From positions 744,001-808,000 of the forward strand of contig PHSP01000001.1 in the NCBI GenBank assembly GCA_002862125.1: a stretch of 64,000 nucleotides of DNA, written 5' to 3'. The translations under genes were made by a program, and so were the position numbers. The stretch is from Methylobacter sp. KS41 (lineage in GTDB: Bacteria; Pseudomonadota; Gammaproteobacteria; Methylococcales; Methylomonadaceae). Under the pieces are notes generated by a model. That model was not told the origin of the DNA. It did no database searches and saw nothing but the letters and a program-made list of their open reading frames with translations. Shown here one piece after another: positions 11,001 through 19,307 of this stretch; the stretch's first letter is position 1; each line of letters starts with the position of its first letter.

Positions 11001-11646
11001 TCATGGGGTCATTCCCGAGAACATGGGCATCTTCTTGGAAAGGACATACCGGATGCATCCGGCGGTTTGCTTACCATTATCGGAAGTCGTTTATGACGGC
11101 AAGCTCAAGGCTGCTCGAAATAACGATCGTCAGCGAGTTTCCGTCCCAGATTCCAAGCTTATCAAACAAACACACGGTGTCATGGTGGTCAATGTCGAGC
11201 ATGACGGTAATCGGCAAAGCAGCGAAGAAGAAGCTGAAGTGATTGCCCAATTGATTGCCGAACTGAAGACAGGATTCTACACGGACAAGCACGGAGAAAC
11301 TTACCCTATTACCGACAAAGATGTGATGGTCGTAGCCCCTTACAACATGCAGGTTAATTTGCTTCGGGAACGCCTTGGGGATCAGATTGCCATCGGGACG
11401 ATAGACAAATTCCAAGGGCAGGAAGCAATCTGTTTGATCGTCTCAATGTCTGTTAGCGATGTTGAGGAATCCAGCCGCGGCCTTGATTTCCTTTTCGACA
11501 TCAACCGGCTAAATGTCGCAGTATCCCGAGCCCAGGCATTGGCGATCATTGTTGCCAATCCCGGCCTGGAAAAATGTCGTGTTAATAGTCTGGAGCAGAT
11601 GGAAAAGGCTAGTTTTTATTCGCGCTTGGTAGAAAAAACGGTTTAG
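8098..11646 (+). CDS. TM0106-type RecB-like nuclease fused to SF1 (DNA2/NAM7-type) helicase
   Basis: 1182 aa from the ATG at 8098; a TTG 54 nt upstream is possible, but the family usually starts with a short MYK..-like N-terminus followed by a YSPSDL-like segment, as here (VFSPSDL). Residues 1-550 hold a RecB/Cas4-like nuclease domain (AWDTKL segment) with a later DEDD-like portion (FFDIEGHP; NIDDCESTLELV). The helicase has Walker A GPPGAGKT (about 798), DEASQVAL (about 914), GDQNQLEQP, DKFQGQE and the final NVAVSRAQ motif. Such fusions process DNA or RNA ends and are common in defence and repair islands. It is monocistronic, or leads the genes up to umuD. Confidence 0.88.
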   Translation: MYKNSNNQLVFSPSDLVLAMRSPFASWVERLAIESPAMIAGIEKDHDPMMALLAAKGNAHESSFLKFLQDTHGEENIAIVKSKSHHDKALETLQYMKDGYPFIYQAYLLRDNFAGSADFLIKLEGKSSLGDYHYEAWDTKLSQTTRPYFLIQLCCYSWMLESIQGVIPNEAAIVLGDLTEDRFRIARYYSFFDRLKRDFLNAQYTFTADFACMPDPAYYSDHGAWASFAKDWIEKTDSLAQIAGIRKSHIRKLRAAGVETMTDFAGKDIEPVKGIPNATLAKLKAQAEIQHASRGLEKPLFKILQNDNGKGLSFLPPASALDVFFDIEGHPLYDGGLEYLWGCSYRCPDAAQGKLYAFKDWWAHTPEQEKAAFEGFIDWVYDRWKRDNTLHVYHYANYEVAAMRKLSTRYETRIKEVAEMLAHGVFVDLYKIVINGMILGEKSYSIKCVEHLYRGKRTTQVANGGESVIFYEMWREQGGVARWTDNANANGYQFWLADPAAFDWAQWPELKDIRDYNIDDCESTLELVDWLREQQSFAGISYTPKSDAATPDQEKTDRQIQAADKKQALRDWQQRLFERFDASETLNNDPMAQLVMDLLGFHNRERKPKIWAYFERLEKPDEELFDDDTCVHNLSINDQVHTEDGVLFRGKFDIKQPVRKDKFGTASIRGTDIRVKSVKFSESETDAVIEFLADPSQLAQLEAEKITLFADEPYINTETLETRLCEVAEAMFDGCLPGAIKGILNRDKPVFQTDSKTGNDSEQHLPITRSRFTQDDEYLAAIISAVEAMDNSTMCIQGPPGAGKTFTAKHIITSLVRKGNRVGVMSNSHAAILNLLDALHEPTEHARIAKVGGFGSNQDAFKEKYNPDEFPNYVYRPSMSFTKRDPYHSFTVVGATAYAFASGAAFDEPLDYLFVDEASQVALANLVAIAGCAKSIVLMGDQNQLEQPIQGSHPGESGLSALEYMLGDHGVIPENMGIFLERTYRMHPAVCLPLSEVVYDGKLKAARNNDRQRVSVPDSKLIKQTHGVMVVNVEHDGNRQSSEEEAEVIAQLIAELKTGFYTDKHGETYPITDKDVMVVAPYNMQVNLLRERLGDQIAIGTIDKFQGQEAICLIVSMSVSDVEESSRGLDFLFDINRLNVAVSRAQALAIIVANPGLEKCRVNSLEQMEKASFYSRLVEKTV

Positions 11647-11726
11647 ATACATTGAAAATTACGCTACCCCCCCGCCATGAATCAATCTTTTAAATCAACC
11701 ATTGTTATCAATTCTAGGAAACTAAA

Positions 11727-12365
11727 ATGCGCCCCAATCTCGATTTAGCAAAACGGCTTGTAGAAACTTTACCATGGGGTGTGGCCGGACTTTTCAATCC
11801 ATGGCGAGACCATTGTGAGTATCAGACCAGTATTAATGACGCAGATTCCAAATTGCTGCGGCTCGCTTATCACTTAGCATGCACACCCGAATTTATTTTC
11901 ATAGGCGAAGCGCCAGGCTATCAAGGTTGTCGTTATAGCGGCATAGCTTTTACGAGCGAGCGTTTGCTAGGGGAAGGCGCTATTCCTCGCATTCCTTCTC
12001 TGGCTGGTCGGCTTTCAACCAGGAAACTGCCTTTTTCTGAACCTTCTGCAACTATCGTTTGGAAGACGCTTTATCGGCTTGGCATTGCGGAACGAAGTAT
12101 CCTTTGGAATGCGGTCCAACTACATCCGTACAATGAGGGTAAACCTTGGTCTAATCGAACTCCGAAGCCGGAAGAAATAGCCTTTGGAGTTCCGGCAATC
12201 CATATTCTGAAAGAAACCTTTCCAAATGCAAAGTTGGTTGCAGTAGGTAAAAAGTCCGCTGGACTCTTGGCAGGTATGGATGTGGAAGTCACTGCAACTG
12301 TGCGGCACCCTGCTAACGGCGGCGCTACAGAATTTGCGACAGGTATTGACGCGCTTATCGTTTGA
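11727..12365 (+). CDS. Uracil-DNA glycosylase superfamily protein
   Basis: 212 aa. The motif FIGEAPGYQGCRYSGIAFT (about 60-78) corresponds to the uracil-DNA glycosylase motif 1 (GxDPG/GEAPG type), and the C-terminal TVRHPANGG matches the His-Pro loop of motif 3. The enzyme would excise uracil or related bases from DNA. The family-4 Fe-S cysteines are not evident. The AGGAA Shine-Dalgarno sits 7 nt before the ATG. It lies between a nuclease-helicase and an SOS-type umuDC locus, so a repair role fits. Its exact substrate cannot be read from the sequence. Confidence 0.8.
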   Translation: MRPNLDLAKRLVETLPWGVAGLFNPWRDHCEYQTSINDADSKLLRLAYHLACTPEFIFIGEAPGYQGCRYSGIAFTSERLLGEGAIPRIPSLAGRLSTRKLPFSEPSATIVWKTLYRLGIAERSILWNAVQLHPYNEGKPWSNRTPKPEEIAFGVPAIHILKETFPNAKLVAVGKKSAGLLAGMDVEVTATVRHPANGGATEFATGIDALIV

Positions 12366-12377
12366 TTGGAGTATCTT

Positions 12378-12767
12378 GTGAATTATTACTTTGCAGCTTT
12401 CAGAAAATACGCCGTATTCAACGGCCGCGCAACCCGAAGTGAATATTGGTATTTCACGCTTTTCAATATCCTAGTTGTCGGGGTATTTGGCCTGATTGAT
12501 CAAGTGATGGGGACGTTTAACTTTGATGCCAGCTACGGCCCGCTAAGCGCGATCTACACCTTGGCAATGATTCTCCCTGGACTGGGTGTTTCGATAAGAC
12601 GTTTGCATGACACAGGGCGTTCCGGGTGGTGGTTCATGATTACTATCATTCCTGTCGTTGGACTCTTGGTGTTTTTGTATTTTGCTTTGCTCGATAGTGA
12701 TCCGAACCCAAACCAATACGGCGAATCGCCATCTTGGAAATACAATATCCAAAATTACTCAAGATGA
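12378..12767 (+). CDS. DUF805 inner-membrane protein
   Basis: About 129 aa from the GTG at 12378, preferred because TTGGAG lies 6 nt upstream (a TTG at 12366 is in frame). It contains the DUF805 signature: an FNGRATRSEYWYF start, three to four hydrophobic segments, and the central RRLHDTGRSGWW motif followed by a DSDPNPNQYG tail. DUF805 proteins are small cytoplasmic-membrane proteins of unknown function. It is placed 12 nt after the glycosylase stop, and the stop overlaps the next ATG (ATGA), so it is in one transcript with both. Confidence 0.88.
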   Translation: MNYYFAAFRKYAVFNGRATRSEYWYFTLFNILVVGVFGLIDQVMGTFNFDASYGPLSAIYTLAMILPGLGVSIRRLHDTGRSGWWFMITIIPVVGLLVFLYFALLDSDPNPNQYGESPSWKYNIQNYSR

Positions 12768-13057
12768 TCGATCAGAAATGGTCGAGCTATTTTTTTTTCG
12801 AAAGCGAAGCCGAAGCTATAGCCGCCGCTCATGCACTTGAAAAACTTGGCGGACATGCAAAAAAATTGCTTGCTGAATGCATTGAGCATCAAAGCATCAC
12901 CCGAAAATCCGTTTCGGAAGCGGCCAGAGCATTGGAAAATGAAGGGTTAATTTTCATCCGCGAATCCGATGACTTGTTCGACAAATCGGTCAAAATAAAA
13001 CCCTCCCTTTGGGGCGAGGAAGCCATGGAAATGCTTGAGTTTCTCACCCAGCACTAA
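12764..13057 (+). CDS. Small cytosolic protein, MarR-like helix pattern
   Basis: 97 aa from the ATG overlapping the DUF805 stop. The protein is Glu/Lys-rich and has a helical segment followed by SITRKSVSEAARALENEGLI, which looks like a winged-helix recognition region and wing. It may be a small DNA-binding or adaptor protein. No family assigned; translational coupling to the DUF805 gene is clear. Confidence 0.65.
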   Translation: MIDQKWSSYFFFESEAEAIAAAHALEKLGGHAKKLLAECIEHQSITRKSVSEAARALENEGLIFIRESDDLFDKSVKIKPSLWGEEAMEMLEFLTQH

Positions 13058-13146
13058 TTTTTTCATCATTGCATGCGCTCACAACTTGGAAGTGATGCTA
13101 TACTTTTTTGAATAATGTACAATAATCAAAAAAAGACACATAGCTC

Positions 13147-13743
13147 ATGCATTCAACAAAAGAAACTCGCGGCGGCGCAAGGCTCAATGCAGGCCGCAAA
13201 AAGGGATCATCGGTATACGGTGAAACCACAACGGCTGTTCGCATCCCCGAAAGCTTGGTACCGACTGTTAAAAATCTGCTCGATGCTCGCAAGCGACAAC
13301 TAGAGATTTTGGCTGACCATTCGACGGCCATTCTTTTACCTGCTAAAGCGCCTACCCAAATTTCATTACCGCTGTTTATCAGCAAAGTGCCAGCCGGTTT
13401 ACCATCGCCCGCCGACAATTATGTTGAAAAAACACTGGATTTAAACGAATTATGCGTAAAACAGCCTGCCGCAACATTTTTTGTGCGTGTCGAAGGCGAA
13501 TCGATGCTTGGCGCCGGCATTCACCCCAACGACATTCTTGTCGTTGATCGATCCATAGAACCGGTACCTGGGAAAATTGTCGTTTGCGCACTAAACGGCG
13601 AATTGACGGTAAAACGCCTGGATTGCGAAAACGACCAATGGAAGCTGAAAGCGGAGAACCCAAATTACCCGGATATTGAACTCCATGAAGAGATTGATAT
13701 GGTCGTCTGGGGCGTAGTAACCAATGTCATTCATGCCGTATGA
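13147..13743 (+). CDS. umuD: UmuD-like S24 peptidase with N-terminal GGAR..AGR extension
   Basis: 198 aa, longer than E. coli UmuD (139 aa). The C-terminal S24 domain carries the catalytic Ser in VEGESMLGAGI (about 119) and the Lys in GELTVKRL (about 157). The first ~65 residues hold a GGARLNAGRKKGS motif and a basic ribbon-like segment, a pattern seen in plasmid-borne UmuD and some regulators, which may bind DNA. The stop overlaps the umuC ATG (TGATG), the standard umuDC arrangement. Self-cleavage would activate the polymerase partner; here the partner gene next door is broken, so the intact copy at 17.3 kb would have to serve. Confidence 0.88.
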   Translation: MHSTKETRGGARLNAGRKKGSSVYGETTTAVRIPESLVPTVKNLLDARKRQLEILADHSTAILLPAKAPTQISLPLFISKVPAGLPSPADNYVEKTLDLNELCVKQPAATFFVRVEGESMLGAGIHPNDILVVDRSIEPVPGKIVVCALNGELTVKRLDCENDQWKLKAENPNYPDIELHEEIDMVVWGVVTNVIHAV

Positions 13744-13979
13744 TGCAGCCACTTATCGCCCTGGTCGACGCCAACAATTCTATGTCAGCTGCGAGCGCGT
13801 GTTCCGGCCAGACTTGGCCGACAAACCGGTGGCTGTACTAAGCAATAATGATGGTTGCTTCGTTGCCCGAAGCCAGCGTTAAAGATCTGGGTATCAAGAT
13901 GGGAGTGCCGTTATTTCAAGTACAACATCTGGTTAATCAGCACAAAATTCAACTCTTCTCGTCCAACTATGCGCTTTAT
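13743..13979 (+). pseudogene. umuC: umuC 5' fragment, frameshifted and cut by the transposon
   Basis: Conceptual translation in three successive frames gives the UmuC N-terminus: PLIALVDANN, then FYVSCERVFRPDLADKPV..LSNNDGCFVAR, then VKDLGIKMGVPLFQ..SSNYALY. One base is missing near 13777 and a second shift lies near 13872. The fragment stops exactly where the other umuC copies continue with ADMS; that continuation is found at 25927. The frameshifts are in addition to the insertion, so the 5' part has decayed since the gene was split. Confidence 0.92.
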
Positions 13980-13983
13980 TAAG

Positions 13984-14029
13984 TTATTTGGAATCAAAAT
14001 TATTGGTGCCATAATCTGGAGACCAGATT
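13984..14029 (+). repeat. Left end of the Tn554-like transposon
   Basis: TTATTTGGAATCAAAA (13984-13999) is the outer inverted motif, matching the right end at 14 of 16 positions. GGTGCCATAAT (14005-14015) is the inner motif, matching at 10 of 11. A perfect 7-bp dyad AATCTGG/CCAGATT (14013-14029, 3-nt spacer) overlaps the inner motif and is a plausible recombinase core or accessory site. Confidence 0.8.
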
Positions 14030-14054
14030 TAGTTCCGAGTGGAGTTGCACGTTC

Positions 14055-15092
14055 ATGGCTAATCTCGTTTGGGAGCGTTACCCCTTTCTTTCTGAAAACC
14101 AGCACGGTAGATCATGGCTGGTTTTGCTTGGCAACTTGGGCCGTGCCGATGCAACGCTTGACGCCTATGCTCGCGCACTTAGTAATTACTTTGGTTTTTG
14201 CCTTGGATTGGGTGTAAAGCCTGAAACTGCCACACTGGAGCACGTTTCCCTCTATGTTCGGCATTTGGATGGCGATACTCAGAATGGAGAAACGTCTCAC
14301 CGCCGCTCGAATGCCACGATGCAACAGTATCTTACGGCAGTTCGTCTGTGGTACGACCATTTGGTTTACCAGGACATTAGGGGATCCAATCCAGTCCCGC
14401 GCGGAACTTATCTTAGTACTCCTGTCCGAAGTAGCGACTACCATCCTGGGTTCGCGCGCGGCCTGATTCGGCGACTTAAACTATTACCCGCGATCCCCTC
14501 CGAAGAGGATTGGAAAAAGCTCATCGAAACGGTTGCTCAGGAATCTCTTCGAAACCGGCTGATGTTCGCGCTGGCTTATTACGGCGCCTTGCGGCGTGAG
14601 GAATTGGTCAATTTGCGTGTCACCGACTTCGATTTCGCTCATCGCCTCATTCGTATCCGGCCCGAAACCACAAAGAGCGGGACAGCAAGGGTGGTTTGTT
14701 ATGCCGCTATAGCAGGAAAAGCATTGAGTGAGTATTTGATTTATCGTCACCGGATCGATCAGCATGCCGGATTAGTATTTATCTCCGAATCACACCGCAA
14801 CGCAGGTCAGCCAATTTCTAAATGGACCTGGAGCAAAATTGTCGAAGGTTTGGCAAAACAGGCCGGGGTTGAGGGGTTCAGTACTCATAGTTTGCGCCAT
14901 CTGCGTTTGACTCACCTCGCACAGGCTGGCTGGAAACTGCATGAACTGAGCGCCTATGCGGGACACCGCAATCCGCAAACAACATTGATGTACCTTCATC
15001 TTTCCGGCACAGACCTATTAAGCCGGATGACAGAGGCTATCTGCTATGCCGATGCCAAAATCGACGCGGCTTTATTTGCTAAGATGGAGTAA
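14055..15092 (+). CDS. tnpA: Tyrosine recombinase, TnpA of Tn554 type
   Basis: 345 aa, close to the 361 aa of Tn554 TnpA. It has an N-terminal SAM-like DNA-binding domain (about 20-110) and a C-terminal catalytic domain with Arg in GALRREEL, HSLRHLRLTH (H-x-x-R), AGHRNPQTT (H) and the nucleophile in LMYLHL. It lies 75 nt inside the left end and is followed 7 nt later by the larger recombinase. It would cut and join the transposon ends together with TnpB. Confidence 0.9.
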   Translation: MANLVWERYPFLSENQHGRSWLVLLGNLGRADATLDAYARALSNYFGFCLGLGVKPETATLEHVSLYVRHLDGDTQNGETSHRRSNATMQQYLTAVRLWYDHLVYQDIRGSNPVPRGTYLSTPVRSSDYHPGFARGLIRRLKLLPAIPSEEDWKKLIETVAQESLRNRLMFALAYYGALRREELVNLRVTDFDFAHRLIRIRPETTKSGTARVVCYAAIAGKALSEYLIYRHRIDQHAGLVFISESHRNAGQPISKWTWSKIVEGLAKQAGVEGFSTHSLRHLRLTHLAQAGWKLHELSAYAGHRNPQTTLMYLHLSGTDLLSRMTEAICYADAKIDAALFAKME

Positions 15093-15099
15093 ATGCCCT

Positions 15100-17283
15100 A
15101 TGACTCAATTAGATTCTGCAAGCGTGCATAGTTGGCAATGGCCTATTGATTTGGCTCAGTATGATCGAAGTCCATGTCTCTCAAAAACTGAAGAATGTGC
15201 ATTAGCAAGTTGGAGTAATACCAGGAGAGTTAGAGCTGCTGTGCCTAGACTTTATAGCCCACTACAGGATGTCGCTGCGTTGAGTTCGAAGCAAAGCCTG
15301 CTAAACGGGCACACCAAAGCCCAGACCGCCATCCTGCAAGAGATTCAGCGAACTCAGCAACCCTATTGGGCTTGGAGTCAAGAGGCGTGGATTGACTTAG
15401 TCTGCCGGCCATCAATCCATCCGAGCGCACGACTTTTCATCACCGCGAATGCCTATCTCCTTTGTGATTTCCGCCTCGTCCATTGTATCGGCCCTATATT
15501 TTATTTATCCGCTCTTGGGCGATTTATTTTCGGAAAAGAACTTTTCGAGAACGAGTGTGGACGTTTACATCAGGCTTTGCAGAAAATTGGTTATGGCAAG
15601 ATTAATCTGCAACGGAATTTTCCATCCATCCTGGCAGCGGTGATGCTGGAGAACCGAAACCCCTATCTGGAAAGTTTCAATAACGAACTCTTGGAGCGCA
15701 CCCGTGAAAAGTACACCGCCCAAGCTCGCAGTATCGGCAAGATCTCCCAAGGCTTGGCTGCACTGGGAATCCTGCCCCATCCATTGCGGATGCGCAATTA
15801 TGTCTCATGGAAGGAAAAAAGCGGCGACGGTATTGCGCCGGAATGGGTCGATTATTGCCGGCGGTGGCGGGAAACATCGACCTTGCAACCCAAGACACGG
15901 GAATCGAACTACAGCTTTATTCTGCGTGCTGGCCTGTGGCTAGCCCAAAATCATCCGGAAATCACCAGCCCGGCGGAGTGGACAGTCGAAACCTGCGCTG
16001 ATTTTCTCGCGGCCCTAAACAGGCTCAAGGTTGGCGAATGGCAACTGCATTCGTTCGACTATACAGGACGAGGCAATCTGGGAACGCCACTAAACGCTAA
16101 TTCCAAACGCGGCGTACTGTATGCCATACGGCGTTTCTTCAGTGATATTCAGCACTGGGGGTGGGTGCAACTGAAGTTTAATCCACAGTATCATTTGGCA
16201 ACGCCGAATTCAATCTTGAGACTATGCGGCCCCAATCCGCGAGCCATAGACGATAATTTTTGGCTGAAGTTAGTGTGGGCCAGTCTCAATCTCGAACCAA
16301 GCGATAGGCTAGGTGAAATCTGGTACCCCTTTGAGATGTTACAAGCGATCAGTGTGATCTGGACTCATGCCGGGCTTCGCCAGAACGAAATCACCCGCCT
16401 TCGCGTCGGTTGTGCACGGGCGCAAAATGACCCCATCGTTGATGAATCGACCGGCGCGACGATTGCTGCCGACACATTATGTTATTTGGATGTGCCGGCC
16501 GGCAAAACCTTCACCGCTTTTACAAAGCCAGTGAGCGCGGTCGTACGGCAATTTATTCTTGAATGGGAGACTAAGCGCCCAGAACAAAGCCCTCTCACTG
16601 ATCCTAAAACCGGTGAGCGTGTACGATTTCTGTTTCAATACCGTGGCAAGACGATTGGGCATAGTATGATCAATGAAACCATCATCCCCATGCTGTGTGC
16701 CAAGGCCGGATTGCCGCTTGAGGACAGCGTGGGCAAAATCACCAGCCATAGGGGGCGTGCCTCGGCAGTCACCGCCTTAGCCAGTGTGCCGCAGGGAATG
16801 TCGCTTATTGAGTTGATGCGATGGTCAGGGCATCGCAGTCCGAAATCTACTTTGTACTATATTCGGACAAAACCTACGCAATTAGCAGGTGCTTTCGCTA
16901 AAGCCGATCAGCTGTCGCACTTGATTGAAGTACTTATCGACCACACAGCGGTCGTGAGCGGTGCGGCAGCCAAGGGTGAGCCTTACCGATATTATGATCT
17001 GGGCTCCTCGTATTGCGCCAATCCCTTCTGGAGTACCTGCCCACACCGCATGGCCTGCGCTGGCTGTGACTTCAATATACCCAAGGATTCGGCCAAGGGA
17101 GAAGCACTGGCCGCCAAAGCGTTTTTGCATCGCTATCTTGAGGAGGTGCCGTTAACGCCCGACGAACAACAGATCGTCAAGGGCGACCTGCAGAAGCTGG
17201 AAAGCATGCTGGACAAGTTAAAAAATGTTCCAACCCTGGACGGCAGAACGCCACAGCAAATTCATGGGAATGAAACCCCGTAA
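15100..17283 (+). CDS. tnpB: Large tyrosine recombinase, TnpB of Tn554 type
   Basis: 727 aa from the ATG at 15100 (GGAG 10 nt upstream); Tn554 TnpB is about 630 aa. The catalytic residues are visible: HAGLRQNEITRL (Arg), SHRGRASAVTAL (H-x-x-R), WSGHRSPKSTLYYIR (His and Tyr). The C-terminal tail has a Cys-rich cluster (YCANP..CPHRMACAGC) typical of this subfamily and probably zinc-binding. It forms an operon with the upstream recombinase. The usual third gene, tnpC, is absent; the next gene is a umuC. Confidence 0.9.
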   Translation: MTQLDSASVHSWQWPIDLAQYDRSPCLSKTEECALASWSNTRRVRAAVPRLYSPLQDVAALSSKQSLLNGHTKAQTAILQEIQRTQQPYWAWSQEAWIDLVCRPSIHPSARLFITANAYLLCDFRLVHCIGPIFYLSALGRFIFGKELFENECGRLHQALQKIGYGKINLQRNFPSILAAVMLENRNPYLESFNNELLERTREKYTAQARSIGKISQGLAALGILPHPLRMRNYVSWKEKSGDGIAPEWVDYCRRWRETSTLQPKTRESNYSFILRAGLWLAQNHPEITSPAEWTVETCADFLAALNRLKVGEWQLHSFDYTGRGNLGTPLNANSKRGVLYAIRRFFSDIQHWGWVQLKFNPQYHLATPNSILRLCGPNPRAIDDNFWLKLVWASLNLEPSDRLGEIWYPFEMLQAISVIWTHAGLRQNEITRLRVGCARAQNDPIVDESTGATIAADTLCYLDVPAGKTFTAFTKPVSAVVRQFILEWETKRPEQSPLTDPKTGERVRFLFQYRGKTIGHSMINETIIPMLCAKAGLPLEDSVGKITSHRGRASAVTALASVPQGMSLIELMRWSGHRSPKSTLYYIRTKPTQLAGAFAKADQLSHLIEVLIDHTAVVSGAAAKGEPYRYYDLGSSYCANPFWSTCPHRMACAGCDFNIPKDSAKGEALAAKAFLHRYLEEVPLTPDEQQIVKGDLQKLESMLDKLKNVPTLDGRTPQQIHGNETP

Positions 17284-17322
17284 TAAAAAATACAACTATT
17301 TTAGAACAAAAAGTCTACTTTT

Positions 17323-18633
17323 ATGCCCCGCCCACGTCATCCATTTTCTGCAATGCCGCCGCAACCACTGATCGCCTTAGTGGACTGCAACTCATTTTAT
17401 GTCAGTTGCGAGTGCGTATTCCGTCCGGATTTATGGGAGAAGCCGGTAGGCGTACTCAGCAATAACGATGGTTGCTTTATCGCCAGAAACAAGGCGTTAA
17501 AATCCCTCGGTGTCAAAATGGGTGTGCCGCTGTTTCAAGTGGCCGACTTGGTTAAAAAACATGATGTCCATTTGTTTTCTTCAAACTTCGCGTTATATGC
17601 CGATATGTCATCCAGAGTGATGTCATTGTTAGAGGCATTTTCACCGAGCACCGAAATTTATTCGATTGACGAGGCATTCTTGGATTTGACCGGAATTTGT
17701 CAACAAGACTCTATCAGTTATGGCCTTTCTATTAAACAATCGATTCAGAAAAATACCGGTATTCCGGTTTGCGTCGGTATGGGGCCGACTAAGACCTTGG
17801 CAAAACTGGCAAATTTTGCCGCAAAAAAATGGCCCAAGACCAACGGCGTAGTGGATTTGTCCTGTCCTCAGCGCAGGGAGCGGTTAATGCGCGGTTTACC
17901 TGTCAATGAAGTCTGGGGTATAGGTTCAAGACTGACCCAGCAACTTGCGGAAATCGGCATTACCACCGTCTGGGCTTTGGCACAGCAGCCTGCCCAGAGA
18001 ATGCAGGCACAGTTCAGCGTGGTTTTGGCCAGAACCATCATGGAACTAAATGGCATTTCCTGTCTGGAGCTTGCTGAAATAGCGCCGGACAAACAAGAAA
18101 TCATGTGTTCCCGAAGTTTTAAACGGCCTATAGATAATTTGATGGAATTATCCGAAGCTTTAGCCGAGTTTTGTAGCAGGGCGGCGGAAAAGCTCAGAGC
18201 ACAGGATTCGACGGCAGATCGTTTAACTGTGTTTATCAGGACTAACCCTTTTAATCCCCAAGAACCTCAATATCAACGTTCAGCAACTTTGAAATTGGCA
18301 ATAGGTACGCAAGATACACGCAGGTTAATCAATGCTGCCAAGCAATTATTGCAGGGCATTTACAAGGAGGGTTACCGTTACCAGAAATGTGGTATCCAAT
18401 TAAGTGGCCTTCACCCCAATAGCATGCCTGGTCAGATCGATTTGTTTGCCAACCCAAAATCTTCAAAGGAGCGAGAGTTAATGGACTGCTTCGATAAGAT
18501 TAACCATCGGTTTCCTAAGTCCACATCTATAGCCGCCACAGGATTAAACAAAAGCTGGCAGTTCCAGCCCGAACGCATGTCAAAACGCTATACAACCCGG
18601 TGGAATGAGTTAGCGATTGTAAAATGCAGCTAG
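17323..18633 (+). CDS. umuC: DNA polymerase V catalytic subunit UmuC, transposon-borne copy
   Basis: Up to 436 aa; an in-frame ATG at 17356 gives 425 aa and a conventional N-terminus. All Y-family landmarks are present: LIALVDCNSFYVSCECVF (metal Asp), VLSNNDGC, YSIDEAFLDLTG (catalytic D-E), VCVGMGPTKTLAKLANFAAKKW, the HhH region GIGSRLTQQLAEIG and the UmuC C-terminal DUF4113-like tail (SKRYTTRWNEL). It is intact, unlike the umuC that the element has interrupted, and begins 39 nt after tnpB. It is clearly related to, but diverged from, the broken copy, so it was acquired with the element and is not a recent duplication of the target. Confidence 0.93.
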   Translation: MPRPRHPFSAMPPQPLIALVDCNSFYVSCECVFRPDLWEKPVGVLSNNDGCFIARNKALKSLGVKMGVPLFQVADLVKKHDVHLFSSNFALYADMSSRVMSLLEAFSPSTEIYSIDEAFLDLTGICQQDSISYGLSIKQSIQKNTGIPVCVGMGPTKTLAKLANFAAKKWPKTNGVVDLSCPQRRERLMRGLPVNEVWGIGSRLTQQLAEIGITTVWALAQQPAQRMQAQFSVVLARTIMELNGISCLELAEIAPDKQEIMCSRSFKRPIDNLMELSEALAEFCSRAAEKLRAQDSTADRLTVFIRTNPFNPQEPQYQRSATLKLAIGTQDTRRLINAAKQLLQGIYKEGYRYQKCGIQLSGLHPNSMPGQIDLFANPKSSKERELMDCFDKINHRFPKSTSIAATGLNKSWQFQPERMSKRYTTRWNELAIVKCS

Positions 18634-18704
18634 GTAATCATTACTCAGAGTTAGTAAAAAAGGTACCTGATGTGCTCACAGGATTGGTAGAGAAAGGCAG
18701 GCAA

Positions 18705-19093
18705 CGACCCCTATGTATAGTACTCAACTATGTCGAGTATATACATCGTTGCATGCTGCAAAGCGCTATTTGATTGGTCTACAGAAAAATTGGGGTCCTA
18801 TTAGCTTTACATAGTTTCGCTGGTATTCTGAGGTGGGAAATCCACAAGACTTAGGAAATTGTATGAATTCTTCTCACTGTCATTTAGTCGTTGGCCAACT
18901 TTGCGATGAAAGGCAAGGAAATGGAGAGGCTCTAAAAACCCGACTCAAAAATGTACCGCTATATCACCCCGATTATGGTTGATCAGGCACTGTAACTATG
19001 TATAGAGCGCTACTAGCAATGTCAGGTAGCGCGCGGGGTATTGGTCGAAATTAAATACTTCTATACATAGTTAGGTACTATACATAGGGGTCG
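18705..19093. repeat. 389-bp inverted-repeat element (MITE-like), no coding content
   Basis: A perfect 19-bp inverted repeat (CGACCCCTATGTATAGTAC at 18705-18723 and its complement at 19075-19093) extends inward with AACTATGT after 2 mismatches, about 27 of 29 bp in total. A further AACTATGTATAG copy lies near 18993. No ORF of note lies inside. It is probably a small non-autonomous element or a relic. The 18634-19300 stretch otherwise holds no gene. Confidence 0.65.
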
Positions 19094-19115
19094 CTATGTA
19101 AAGCTTTACATAGCG
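19092..19115. repeat. Perfect 24-bp palindrome
   Basis: The half-site CGCTATGTAAAG is followed directly by its complement with no spacer, abutting the right arm of the 389-bp element. The half-motif AGCTTTACATAG recurs near 18800. It could be a dimer-protein binding site or an element end. Confidence 0.6.
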
Positions 19116-19261
19116 GTAGAGTCGAGATGTGGCGCGGTAGCATTAGGTTTGGCTTGTCTGTTTCCGTCTCTTTCGTTTGACGGTGCCCTAATAGCCTTGC
19201 CATAATCCCGTTTCCACACCCACCGGGTCGACGGGGCAGTCACCTGCACCCGACTCCCACA

Positions 19262-19294
19262 GATCGTAGCGTGCGGATTTCCCGCACTACGCTC
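19262..19294 (-). ncRNA. Group II intron domain V (inner intron)
   Basis: A 33-nt hairpin with arms GAGCGTAG and CTACGATC, an inner stem GCGG/CCGC and a GAAA-like loop. It lies just 3' of the RT stop codon, as expected for the catalytic domain V. Confidence 0.8.
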
Positions 19295-19307
19295 TTCAGA
19301 TATTGAT

